Shown: piece by piece, positions 1 to 6,130 of the stretch
How positions within the stretch are numbered: the first letter of the stretch is position 1
Layout: each line of letters opens with the position of its first letter
Assembly: GCA_946410505.1 (NCBI GenBank)
Contig: CAMKAP010000028.1
Location: 1-13,918, forward strand
Direction: 5' to 3'
DNA length: 13,918 bases
Source of the DNA: an uncultured Clostridia bacterium
Lineage (GTDB): Bacteria > Bacillota_A > Clostridia > Oscillospirales > Oscillospiraceae
The notes under the pieces: model-generated
What the model saw: only the letters and a program-made list of their open reading frames with translations
Told to the model about the DNA's origin: nothing
Database searches by the model: none
Made by a program: the position numbers and the translations under genes

Positions 1-24
1 ACTTCGATCAAATCATCCATAAAA

Positions 25-32
25 AGGAGAGG
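25..32 (+). promoter_or_regulatory. Ribosome binding site of the first gene
   Basis: A purine-rich AGGAGAGG lies five bases before the ATG at 38 and fixes that start. Only 37 bases of upstream sequence are visible and no promoter can be recognised in them, so the operon probably begins to the left of the window. Confidence 0.8.
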
Positions 33-37
33 AAACC

Positions 38-1183
38 ATGGAAGAAAAAGTTCTCGGCTATGGCGTCATCGGCACCGGCGTGTACTGCGACCACTATTTC
101 GGCACCCTGGGCCCCGTGTTCAAAAACCTGCGCCCGGTGGGCTGCGCGGATCTGAACGTGGAGGCGGCGAAGGCCGCGGCCGCGCGCTGGAACGTGCCCA
201 AGGTCTACACCACCGAAGAGATGCTGGCGGATCCCGAGGTGGACATCGTCATCATCCTCACCAATCCCGCCTCCCACTACAGCCTGACCATGGCCGCCCT
301 GAAGGCCGGCAAGCATGTCTACTGCGAAAAGCCCCTGGCTGCGAGCCTGGAGCAGGCCAATGAGATCGTGGAGTTTGCAGCGAAGCAGGGCCTCTTCGTG
401 GGCGCCGCCCCCGACACCTTCCTGACCCCGGAATTCCAGACCGTGCGCAAGCTGCTGGACGAGGGCGCCATCGGCAAGGTCATCAGCGTCACCGCAAACT
501 ACGTCGGCCCCGGCGCCGACCTGTGGCACCCCAATGCCGGTTACCTGTACAAGAAGGGCGTTGGCCCGGCCCTGGACATGGGACCCTACTTCCTGACCTC
601 TCTCGTCACCCTGCTCGGGCCCATCGAGAGCCTCTTCGCCTACGCAAACCGCGGCTGGGATGTGCGCGAGATCTGGGGCAAGGACGTTGAGGTCGAGGTC
701 AACACCAACTACTGCGGCGTGCTGAAATTCGCGAACGGCGTCATCGGCAACCTGAACCTGACCTATGACGAGTGGAAGTCCAGCCTGCCCGGCATGGAGA
801 TCTACGGCACCGAGGGCGTTCTCTTCGCGCCCGATCCCAACGCCATGATGGGCCCCATCAAGCTTCTGAAGGCCGAGGACTTCAAGAACCTGGTCAATGC
901 CAAGGGCGACAACGTTGGCGCGCGTCTGGGCGCGATCTATGGCCCCGAGACCATGGCCCTCTTCACCGAGATTGAGACCCTCGCCCCCCGCGTGGGCAAC
1001 CAGCGCGGCGCAGGCGTATCCGACATGGCGAATGCCATCGTAGAAGGCCGCAAGCCCAGAGTTTCCGCCGAGCTCTGCCGCCACGTCACCGAGGGCATCA
1101 ACGCCTTTGACGTATGCGTGAAGACCGGCGAGCCCTACAAGATGACCACCACCTTCGAGATGCCCGCAGCGCTCGAGTTTTAA
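38..1183 (+). CDS. Gfo/Idh/MocA-family NAD(P)-dependent oxidoreductase (candidate glycoside 3-dehydrogenase)
   Basis: This is a 381-residue cytoplasmic sugar or glycoside dehydrogenase. The N-terminal Rossmann fold has the dinucleotide loop G12-T-G14, and the family signature E97-K98-P99 supplies the usual catalytic lysine. The C-terminal alpha/beta domain carries the substrate-pocket motif at about 176-184 (ALDMGPY), with D180 kept and Tyr184 where many relatives have His; a Firmicutes subgroup with DMGPY is known. It is followed after 13 bp by the C-glycoside deglycosidase-like alpha subunit, so the likely job is oxidising the sugar C3 hydroxyl of an imported glycoside to the 3-keto form, as DgpA does for puerarin (inference from context). 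The start is fixed by the AGGAGAGG at 25-32. It could instead act on a free sugar or inositol; the fold is certain, the substrate is not. Confidence 0.9.
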   Translation: MEEKVLGYGVIGTGVYCDHYFGTLGPVFKNLRPVGCADLNVEAAKAAAARWNVPKVYTTEEMLADPEVDIVIILTNPASHYSLTMAALKAGKHVYCEKPLAASLEQANEIVEFAAKQGLFVGAAPDTFLTPEFQTVRKLLDEGAIGKVISVTANYVGPGADLWHPNAGYLYKKGVGPALDMGPYFLTSLVTLLGPIESLFAYANRGWDVREIWGKDVEVEVNTNYCGVLKFANGVIGNLNLTYDEWKSSLPGMEIYGTEGVLFAPDPNAMMGPIKLLKAEDFKNLVNAKGDNVGARLGAIYGPETMALFTEIETLAPRVGNQRGAGVSDMANAIVEGRKPRVSAELCRHVTEGINAFDVCVKTGEPYKMTTTFEMPAALEF

Positions 1184-1196
1184 GGGAGGAAGAAGA

Positions 1197-2069
1197 ATGT
1201 ACCGCAATACGACTGTCGGCCCCAAGCGGGGCGTCGCCCTCTACAGCTACTCCGCCGAGTTCGGCTTTGAAAAGACCCTGGAGGACTGCTTCGAGGACAT
1301 GAAGGATATGGGCGCCACCGGCGTGGAGATCCTCGCCAACACCCATATCGAAAATTACCCCTATCCCACCGACGAGTGGGTGAACTACTGGTTCTCCCTC
1401 TGCGACAAGTATCAGGTGGAGCCCGTGGAGTACGGCCACTGGATCGACTGCCGCGTGCTGCAGGACCGCCTGCTCACCACCGAAGAGGCGGTTGCCCGTC
1501 TGGAGCAGGATCTGCGCCTGGCCCACCGCTTGGGCTTCAAGGTGCTGCGCACCAAGATGAGCGTGGTGGACGACGCCCTGAACCCCGTGGAGAACTGGCG
1601 CGAGATCATCAAGGGCGCCCTGCCCCTGGCCGAGCGCCTGGGCCTGCAGATGTGCCCGGAGATCCACATCCCCACCAACCTCAAGAGCCAGATGATCCAG
1701 GACTACGTGGACTTCATCAAGGAGACCGGCACCAAGAGCTTCGGTCTGAACATCGACTTCTCCGTATTCCGTCACAAGTTCGCCGAGGGCGAGTGGGTGG
1801 ATCCCCACTTCGTTCCCAACGAGCCGGAGGACATCATCCCCCTGCTGCCCTACATCTACTGCTGCCACGCCAAGTTCATCAACATGAACGACGACTTTGA
1901 GGAGACCACCATCCCCTACAAGGAAGTGCTCACCATCCTCAAGGAGCACGGCTGGAACGGCTATCTCCTCTCGGAGTATGAAGGCGCGGACAAGTACGAC
2001 CAGGGCTATGAGGTCGGCCAGACCCTGCGCAAGCACCACATCATGATGAAGAACATTCTCGGGTATTAA
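1197..2069 (+). CDS. TIM-barrel protein, C-glycoside deglycosidase alpha-subunit type (sugar phosphate isomerase/epimerase superfamily)
   Basis: This 290-residue xylose-isomerase-like TIM barrel is predicted to be the catalytic subunit of a two-subunit C-C bond-cleaving enzyme. Members of this kind (in DgpBC, CarBC and DfgAB) use a divalent metal and beta-elimination to split a 3-keto C-glycoside into aglycone and an anhydro-hexenulose. Features seen: an N-terminal strand with [11 protein letters not shown] (14-24), the motif [10 protein letters not shown] (39-48) with HIENYP after it, and likely metal ligands at strand ends E155 (in CPEIH), D187 (in NIDFS), H224 (in CCHAKF) and E260 (in LLSEYEG). 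H157 is a candidate general base. The assignment to the alpha-subunit group rests on remembered family patterns and on the adjacent beta-subunit gene, which starts 14 bp downstream. A start at 1197 is supported by GGAGGA at 1185-1190. The alternative is an unrelated isomerase or epimerase. Confidence 0.82.
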   Translation: MYRNTTVGPKRGVALYSYSAEFGFEKTLEDCFEDMKDMGATGVEILANTHIENYPYPTDEWVNYWFSLCDKYQVEPVEYGHWIDCRVLQDRLLTTEEAVARLEQDLRLAHRLGFKVLRTKMSVVDDALNPVENWREIIKGALPLAERLGLQMCPEIHIPTNLKSQMIQDYVDFIKETGTKSFGLNIDFSVFRHKFAEGEWVDPHFVPNEPEDIIPLLPYIYCCHAKFINMNDDFEETTIPYKEVLTILKEHGWNGYLLSEYEGADKYDQGYEVGQTLRKHHIMMKNILGY

Positions 2070-2083
2070 GGAGGCGGAGAACA

Positions 2084-2524
2084 ATGGAAAAACAGGTCAT
2101 TCAGTCTGTCGGTTTTCGCAACATCGAGGAAAACGGCGAGATCGTGGGCTTCCAGCTTAAGATCCGCCTGCCCTACTACCGGGGCGTGTACCTGAGCCAG
2201 ATCAAGCCCGGCCACCTGATCGTGGACGGCGAGAGCTTCGGCGAGGACGAGATCATGTGGCGCGTCAATGGCGAGGATTTCACCTACGCCGACATGCGCA
2301 AGGACTGCAATCATCACTGGCACCCCATGGAGCCCGCGACTCTGATCGTCAAGAAAGCCGGCGGCCTGAAGCAGGGCTTCCATGATCTGACCTACGGCTT
2401 CTGCTGCACCCACTCCTATATGCCCCCCTTCATGGAGGCCCTGGAGGATCCGGATAAGCCCGCGGTCATCTACTTCCGTGAGTTCGGCCAGAACACCAAC
2501 AGCAGAAGACTGCTGATCGTCTGA
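2084..2524 (+). CDS. C-glycoside deglycosidase beta-subunit-like protein (former DUF6379 family)
   Basis: A 146-residue protein without signal peptide or membrane segment, rich in beta strands and ending in the family-typical basic/hydrophobic tail SRRLLIV. Its length and conserved blocks (GVYLSQIKPGHLIVDG at about 34-49, HHWHP at 77-81, THSYMPPFMEAL at 109-120) fit the small beta subunit that packs against the TIM-barrel subunit in DgpBC, CarBC and DfgAB enzymes and is needed for a stable, active complex. The gene starts 14 bp after the alpha-subunit gene; its ribosome binding site AAGGAGG (2068-2074) overlaps the alpha-subunit stop codon, which suggests translational coupling and near-equal production of the two partners. 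The gene ends with two stop codons in a row, TGA then TAG (2522-2527). This is the most diagnostic gene in the window, although some relatives may act on O-glycosides. Confidence 0.82.
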   Translation: MEKQVIQSVGFRNIEENGEIVGFQLKIRLPYYRGVYLSQIKPGHLIVDGESFGEDEIMWRVNGEDFTYADMRKDCNHHWHPMEPATLIVKKAGGLKQGFHDLTYGFCCTHSYMPPFMEALEDPDKPAVIYFREFGQNTNSRRLLIV

Positions 2525-2543
2525 TAGGGAAGGAGAGAACACC

Positions 2544-3587
2544 ATGCTGAAAATCGGTATTTTAGGCTGCGGCAAGATCGCCCAGGTGCGTCACATTCCC
2601 GAATATGCGTCCAACCCCAACTGCAAACTCGTCGGCTTCTTCAACCCCACCAAGTCCCGCGCGGAGGACATGGCTGCCAAGTACGGCGGCAAGGCCTATG
2701 ACAGCGCCGAGGAATTGCTGGCCAACCCGGAGATCGACGCGGTCTCTGTGTGCGCTGCCAACAACGCCCACGCGGAACTGACCATCAAGGCCCTCAAGGC
2801 CGGCAAGCACGTTCTGTGCGAGAAGCCCATGGCCATCTCCCTCGCCGACTGCGAGGAAATGGTGAAGGTTGCCCACGAGCAGGGCAAGCTCCTGATGATC
2901 GGCCAGAACCAGCGGCTCACCAAGGCCCACGAGCTTGCCAGGAAAATGATCGCGGACGGTGAGATCGGCAAGGTGCTCACCTTCCGCACTTCCTTCGGCC
3001 ATGGCGGCCCCGAGACCTGGAGCATCACCCCGGGCAAGAACACCTGGTTCTTTGACAAGACCAAGGCCGCCATGGGCGCCATGGCAGACCTGGGCATCCA
3101 CAAGACTGACCTCATCCAGTTCCTGCTGGGTGAGAACGTGGTCCGCACCACTGCCAAGCTCACCACTCTGGATAAGCGCGGCGCGGACGGCAACCTCATC
3201 GGTGTGGACGACAACGCCATCTGCATCTACGAGATGGCAAGCGGCGTGGTCGGCACCATGACCGCCTCCTGGACCTACTATGCCGCCGAGGACAACTCCA
3301 CCGTGATCTACGGCACCGAGGGCGAGATGCGGATCTATGACGATCCCGCCCACTCCATCGTGCTCAAGAAGAAGGGCGGAGAAGTGAAGTACTTCGACGT
3401 GGAGCAGATCCAGACCAACGACAACCAGACCAAGTCCGGCATCATCGACCTGTGGGTGGACTGCCTGATGGAGAACAAAGAGTCTCCCATCTCCGGCGAA
3501 TCCGTCCTCTCCGCCATGCGCGCGGTCTTCGCCTCCATGGAGAGCAGCGAGACCGGCAAGGCCGTGGACATCCCGGCGAATCGCTGA
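2544..3587 (+). CDS. Gfo/Idh/MocA-family oxidoreductase, second copy
   Basis: This is a 347-residue cytoplasmic NAD(P)-dependent dehydrogenase, clearly different from the one at 38-1183. The Rossmann loop is G8-C-G10, the family motif is E93-K94-P95, QNQR sits at 121-124, and the C-terminal domain carries the classical ADLGIH motif with D182 and H186, the usual catalytic histidine. The start at 2544 is preceded by AAGGAGA (2530-2536). It follows the beta-subunit gene by 19 bp. In known C-glycoside clusters a second oxidoreductase of this family is common (for example in the dgp cluster); here it may be the true 3-dehydrogenase, or it may reduce the keto-sugar released after cleavage and so recycle NAD(P)H (inference). 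The sequence alone does not decide which of the two oxidoreductases does which step. Confidence 0.9.
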   Translation: MLKIGILGCGKIAQVRHIPEYASNPNCKLVGFFNPTKSRAEDMAAKYGGKAYDSAEELLANPEIDAVSVCAANNAHAELTIKALKAGKHVLCEKPMAISLADCEEMVKVAHEQGKLLMIGQNQRLTKAHELARKMIADGEIGKVLTFRTSFGHGGPETWSITPGKNTWFFDKTKAAMGAMADLGIHKTDLIQFLLGENVVRTTAKLTTLDKRGADGNLIGVDDNAICIYEMASGVVGTMTASWTYYAAEDNSTVIYGTEGEMRIYDDPAHSIVLKKKGGEVKYFDVEQIQTNDNQTKSGIIDLWVDCLMENKESPISGESVLSAMRAVFASMESSETGKAVDIPANR

Positions 3588-3596
3588 GGATCGCTT

Positions 3597-3664
3597 GTAG
3601 GGGCGGCTATCAGCCGCCCGCCAAGTCTGCATCGTGTCTGCGGGCGGATACTATCCGCCCCTGC
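3597..3664. repeat. 68-bp GC-rich palindromic intergenic element (REP/MITE-like)
   Basis: Two tandem hairpins occupy most of the 103-bp gap between the second oxidoreductase and the next isomerase gene. The first is GGGCGGCT-ATC-AGCCGCCC (3601-3619), an 8-bp stem with a 3-base loop. The second is GGGCGGAT-ACT-ATCCGCCC (3642-3660), also 8 bp with a 3-base loop. The two outer ends also pair with each other: GTAGGGGCGG (3597-3606) against CCGCCCCTGC (3655-3664), nine Watson-Crick pairs of ten. Short GC-rich palindromes starting TAGGGGCGG are, from general memory, frequent between genes in gut Clostridia. It probably inserted after the operon formed, and might affect mRNA stability. No coding role is seen. 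Confidence 0.8.
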
Positions 3665-3675
3665 GGCCACGAACG

Positions 3676-3682
3676 AAAGGAG
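3676..3682 (+). promoter_or_regulatory. Ribosome binding site that decides the start of the second TIM-barrel gene
   Basis: AAAGGAG lies eight bases before ATG 3691. The reading frame stays open upstream to an ATG at 3634, but that one lies between the arms of the palindromic repeat and has no ribosome binding site, so 3691 is chosen. Confidence 0.85.
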
Positions 3683-3690
3683 AATACACA

Positions 3691-4614
3691 ATGATTCATT
3701 TTGGACTTTTGACCGCCATTCTGGACGGCTGGAGCTTTGAAGAGGCCGTCGACATCGCCGCCGACATGGGCTTTGAATGCCTGGAAGTGGCCTGCTGGCC
3801 CGCGGGCAAGGCCGAGCGCCGCTATGCCGGCGTGAGCCACATCGACGCCGAGCGTGTCCTGGAGGATGACGCCTACGCCGAATACGTGAAGAAGTATGTG
3901 GCCGACAAGGGCATGCACATCTCCTCCCTGGCCTATTATCCCAACGTGCTCGACCCCAACCCGGAGAAGAGCGAGCCCGCGATCGCCCACCTGAAAGCGC
4001 TCATCAAGGCCAGCGCCAAGCTGGGCGTCGGCATGGTGACCACCTTTATCGGCCGGGACCAGCACAAGACTGTGGACGAGAACATCGAGCTCTTCAAGCA
4101 GGTCTGGCCGCCCATCATCAAGCTGGCGGAGGACGAGGGCGTCAAGGTCGCCATCGAGAACTGCCCCATGCTCTTCGGCCCGGATCAGTGGCCCGGCGGA
4201 CAGAACCTGATGTGCACCCCGGCCATCTTCCGCAAGCTCTTCTCGATCATTGACAGCCCCAACTTCGGCCTGAACTTCGATCCCAGCCACTATGTGTGGC
4301 AGGGCCTGGACTACATCCAGACTGTGCATGAGTTCAAGGACAAGCTCTTCCACATCCACTTCAAGGACATCAAGCTCTACCCCGAGAAGCTCAAAGAGGT
4401 GGGCGTGCTGGCCTATCCGCTGGAGTACATGAGCCCGAAGATCCCGGGTCTCGGCGATGTGGACTGGGGCGCCTATGTTTCCGCCCTCAACGATATCCGC
4501 TACAACGGCGACGCCGTCATCGAAGTTGAAGACAAGGCCTTCGAGGGCAGCCGCGAGGACATTCTCAATTCCATCCGGCTTTCCAAGCGCTATCTCAACA
4601 ACTTCATTATGTAA
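3691..4614 (+). CDS. Sugar phosphate isomerase/epimerase-family TIM-barrel protein
   Basis: A 307-residue cytoplasmic xylose-isomerase-like TIM barrel. Likely metal ligands are E156 (in AIENCPM), D197 (in NFDPSH), H223 (in HIHFKD) and E278 (in VIEVED); the NFDPSH and HIHFKD motifs are typical of IolE/IolI-like and keto-glycoside-processing members. It differs strongly from the TIM-barrel gene at 1197-2069 and has no small partner beside it. In the setting of a C-glycoside operon it could hydrate or isomerise the keto-sugar product released by the lyase, or act as a separate 3-keto-O-glycoside lyase (both inference). Known clusters such as dgp contain more than one gene of this superfamily. 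It is followed 54 bp later by the transporter gene, with an inverted repeat in between. The fold is sure, the reaction is not. Confidence 0.88.
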   Translation: MIHFGLLTAILDGWSFEEAVDIAADMGFECLEVACWPAGKAERRYAGVSHIDAERVLEDDAYAEYVKKYVADKGMHISSLAYYPNVLDPNPEKSEPAIAHLKALIKASAKLGVGMVTTFIGRDQHKTVDENIELFKQVWPPIIKLAEDEGVKVAIENCPMLFGPDQWPGGQNLMCTPAIFRKLFSIIDSPNFGLNFDPSHYVWQGLDYIQTVHEFKDKLFHIHFKDIKLYPEKLKEVGVLAYPLEYMSPKIPGLGDVDWGAYVSALNDIRYNGDAVIEVEDKAFEGSREDILNSIRLSKRYLNNFIM

Positions 4615-4616
4615 GA

Positions 4617-4647
4617 ATCTATTTTTGTGCACCGTGCGCAAATAGAT
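4617..4647 (+). promoter_or_regulatory. Intercistronic hairpin just ahead of the transporter gene
   Basis: The arms ATCTATTT (4617-4624) and AAATAGAT (4640-4647) match perfectly. Inside, after a two-base bulge, G27-U-G-C-A pairs with U-G-C-G-C (4627-4631 with 4635-4639, one G-U pair) around a CCG loop. The stem ends six bases before the transporter's Shine-Dalgarno sequence. There is no following T-run, so it is not a terminator; an mRNA-stabilising or processing element, or a protein-binding operator, are possible. Confidence 0.6.
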
Positions 4648-4652
4648 AATAT

Positions 4653-4660
4653 AAGGAGGA
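4653..4660 (+). promoter_or_regulatory. Ribosome binding site that decides the transporter start
   Basis: A near-perfect AAGGAGGA is eight bases before ATG 4669. The frame is open upstream to 4627 (a GTG inside the hairpin), which has no ribosome binding site and is rejected. The strength of the site fits high expression of the transporter. Confidence 0.88.
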
Positions 4661-4668
4661 TAACCCAA

Positions 4669-6060
4669 ATGCCTACCCAGGAAAAAACCAATCCCAAACT
4701 GCTAATTTCCTACAGCTTTGGTGAGATCGCGTGCCAGATGAGCTGGTACATGATCAACACCTACCTGATGGCGTTCTACACCGACGTCGTCACGCTCTCC
4801 GCCGGCGCGATCTCCATGATCATGCTGATCGCCCGTGTCTGGGACACCATTAACGACCCGATGATGGGCAACATCGCTGACCACACCAAGTCCCGCTGGG
4901 GTCGCTTCCGTCCCTACATGATCTTCGGCGCTCCCGTCCTCGCCATCTTCAACATCCTGACCTTCACCGTGTTCCCTGTGACCGGTTGGCTGAAGGTCGT
5001 CCTGGCTCTCGTCACCTATGTGGGCGCCGGCATGGCCTACACGGCTTGCTCCATCGCCTATCAGGCACTGCAGAACGTCATCGCCATTGACTCCCGCGTC
5101 CGCATGAACCTCGCCACCGCCCGCGGCCTGGGCTCCCAGATCATCGGCGTCGTCCTCTCCCTCGTTGCGATGCCCATGATCCTCCACTTCTCCAACACCA
5201 TGAACGCCGAGGGCGCCAAGATCGCCGACGCGAAGGGCTACTTCGTCGCCACTGTGATCCTGTCCGTTGTGATGATCCCGCTGTTCTGGCTGTGCGCTGC
5301 CGGCTGCAAGGAGACCTACACCGAGAAGCTCCACGCCGGCCACCAGGAGAAGATCGGCTTCTTCCAGAGCATCAAGGAGCTCGTCAAGAACGACCAGCTG
5401 CTGATGGTGGTTCTGGCCACCGTGTTCGGCGCCATCTGCGTTTCCGGCCGTATGGGCATGCTGTTCTACTACATCGTCTACGTTGTCGGCGGCGATAACC
5501 CCTTCGCCCTGATTTCCCCGACCTTCACCACCATGACCGTCGCCGCCCTGATCGGCGTGGCGATCCTGCCCTGGACCACCAAGTGGTTCGGCAAGCGCAA
5601 CTGGATGCTGATCCTGAACGCTGTCATGGTCGTCGGCTTCATCCTGATGTACCTGTTCCCGACCAAGCACCTCCTGTTCCCGCTGTCCTTCATCTGCGGC
5701 GTTGCCAACTCCGGCGCCAACATCTGCCCGGGCATGATCGGCGACTCCCTCGAGTACGGCGACTGGAAGCTGGGCAAGCGCCAGGAAGGCCTGGTCGCCT
5801 CCTTCCTCAGCTTCGGCGTGAAGCTCGCCACCGCCTTTGTCGGCTCTATTGGCGTGCTGCTGCTCTCCGCTGTCGGCTACGTTCCCAATGCCGCCCAGAC
5901 TCCCGCTGCCTGCAACGGCATCAACCTCGTTGTCAATATCATCCCCGCCGTGATCGGCGTTCTCTCCATGGTGCCGCTGTTCTGGTACAAGCTTGACGAC
6001 AAGCGCGTCAGCGAGATCCGCGCCGACCTGGAAGCCGGCAAGCACGCCTGGGACAAGTAA
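4669..6060 (+). CDS. GPH-family glycoside-pentoside-hexuronide:cation symporter
   Basis: A 463-residue membrane protein of the MFS superfamily, GPH (MelB/XylP/GusB-like) family, with about 12 hydrophobic segments and the usual family length. The signature region at 54-83 has D59, N62-D63-P64, D71 and WGRFRPY (77-83), which place cation binding and the first cytoplasmic loop. The late-loop motif DSLEYGDWKLGKRQEG (359-374) is also typical. Such symporters import glycosides with Na+ or H+ and keep them intact, unlike phosphotransferase systems. As the only transporter in the operon it is the likely uptake route for the glycoside acted on by the neighbouring enzymes. Its arginine codons are CGC or CGT with no CGG, unlike the hydrolase genes downstream, which suggests strong expression. 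The exact substrate cannot be read from the sequence. Confidence 0.93.
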   Translation: MPTQEKTNPKLLISYSFGEIACQMSWYMINTYLMAFYTDVVTLSAGAISMIMLIARVWDTINDPMMGNIADHTKSRWGRFRPYMIFGAPVLAIFNILTFTVFPVTGWLKVVLALVTYVGAGMAYTACSIAYQALQNVIAIDSRVRMNLATARGLGSQIIGVVLSLVAMPMILHFSNTMNAEGAKIADAKGYFVATVILSVVMIPLFWLCAAGCKETYTEKLHAGHQEKIGFFQSIKELVKNDQLLMVVLATVFGAICVSGRMGMLFYYIVYVVGGDNPFALISPTFTTMTVAALIGVAILPWTTKWFGKRNWMLILNAVMVVGFILMYLFPTKHLLFPLSFICGVANSGANICPGMIGDSLEYGDWKLGKRQEGLVASFLSFGVKLATAFVGSIGVLLLSAVGYVPNAAQTPAACNGINLVVNIIPAVIGVLSMVPLFWYKLDDKRVSEIRADLEAGKHAWDK

Positions 6061-6077
6061 TCCCCAATTCTACACAC

Positions 6078-6113
6078 GATATGACCGGATTCCCTATGGG
6101 CTCCGGTCATATC
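6078..6113 (+). promoter_or_regulatory. Perfect 12-bp stem hairpin between transporter and esterase genes
   Basis: GATATGACCGGA (6078-6089) is exactly complementary to TCCGGTCATATC (6102-6113), with a 12-base loop in which CCC and GGG can pair further. It ends a few bases before the next ribosome binding site and has no T-run, so a classic terminator is unlikely. It sits where the operon passes from the transporter to the hydrolases and may stabilise the upstream transcript, be a processing site, or be an operator. Confidence 0.65.
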
Positions 6114-6118
6114 CATAC

Positions 6119-6125
6119 AAGGAGA
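6119..6125 (+). promoter_or_regulatory. Ribosome binding site that decides the esterase start
   Basis: AAGGAGA is five bases before ATG 6131. The same frame is open up to 5993, inside the transporter gene, but no binding site is there and the extra residues would not match an esterase N-terminus. Confidence 0.85.
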
Positions 6126-6130
6126 TACAA

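Noticed and set aside
3597..3664. CRISPR-like repeat
   Set aside because: There are only two similar palindromes with one short spacer, no longer array and no cas genes.
3634..3690. Upstream in-frame ATG for the second TIM-barrel gene
   Set aside because: It lies inside the palindromic repeat and has no ribosome binding site; ATG 3691 has one at good spacing and gives a normal N-terminus.
4625..4652. Possible internal promoter (TTGTGC and TAATAT, 16 bp apart) before the transporter
   Set aside because: A transcript from it would begin near or within the Shine-Dalgarno sequence at 4653-4660, and the bases are explained by the hairpin arms.
8..6045. Several long minus-strand open frames opposite the oxidoreductase, TIM-barrel and transporter genes
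   Set aside because: All mirror well-supported plus-strand genes, have low-complexity compositions and lack ribosome binding sites.
6078..6113. Rho-independent terminator after the transporter
   Set aside because: The stem is strong but no T-run follows it, and the next ribosome binding site follows within six bases.
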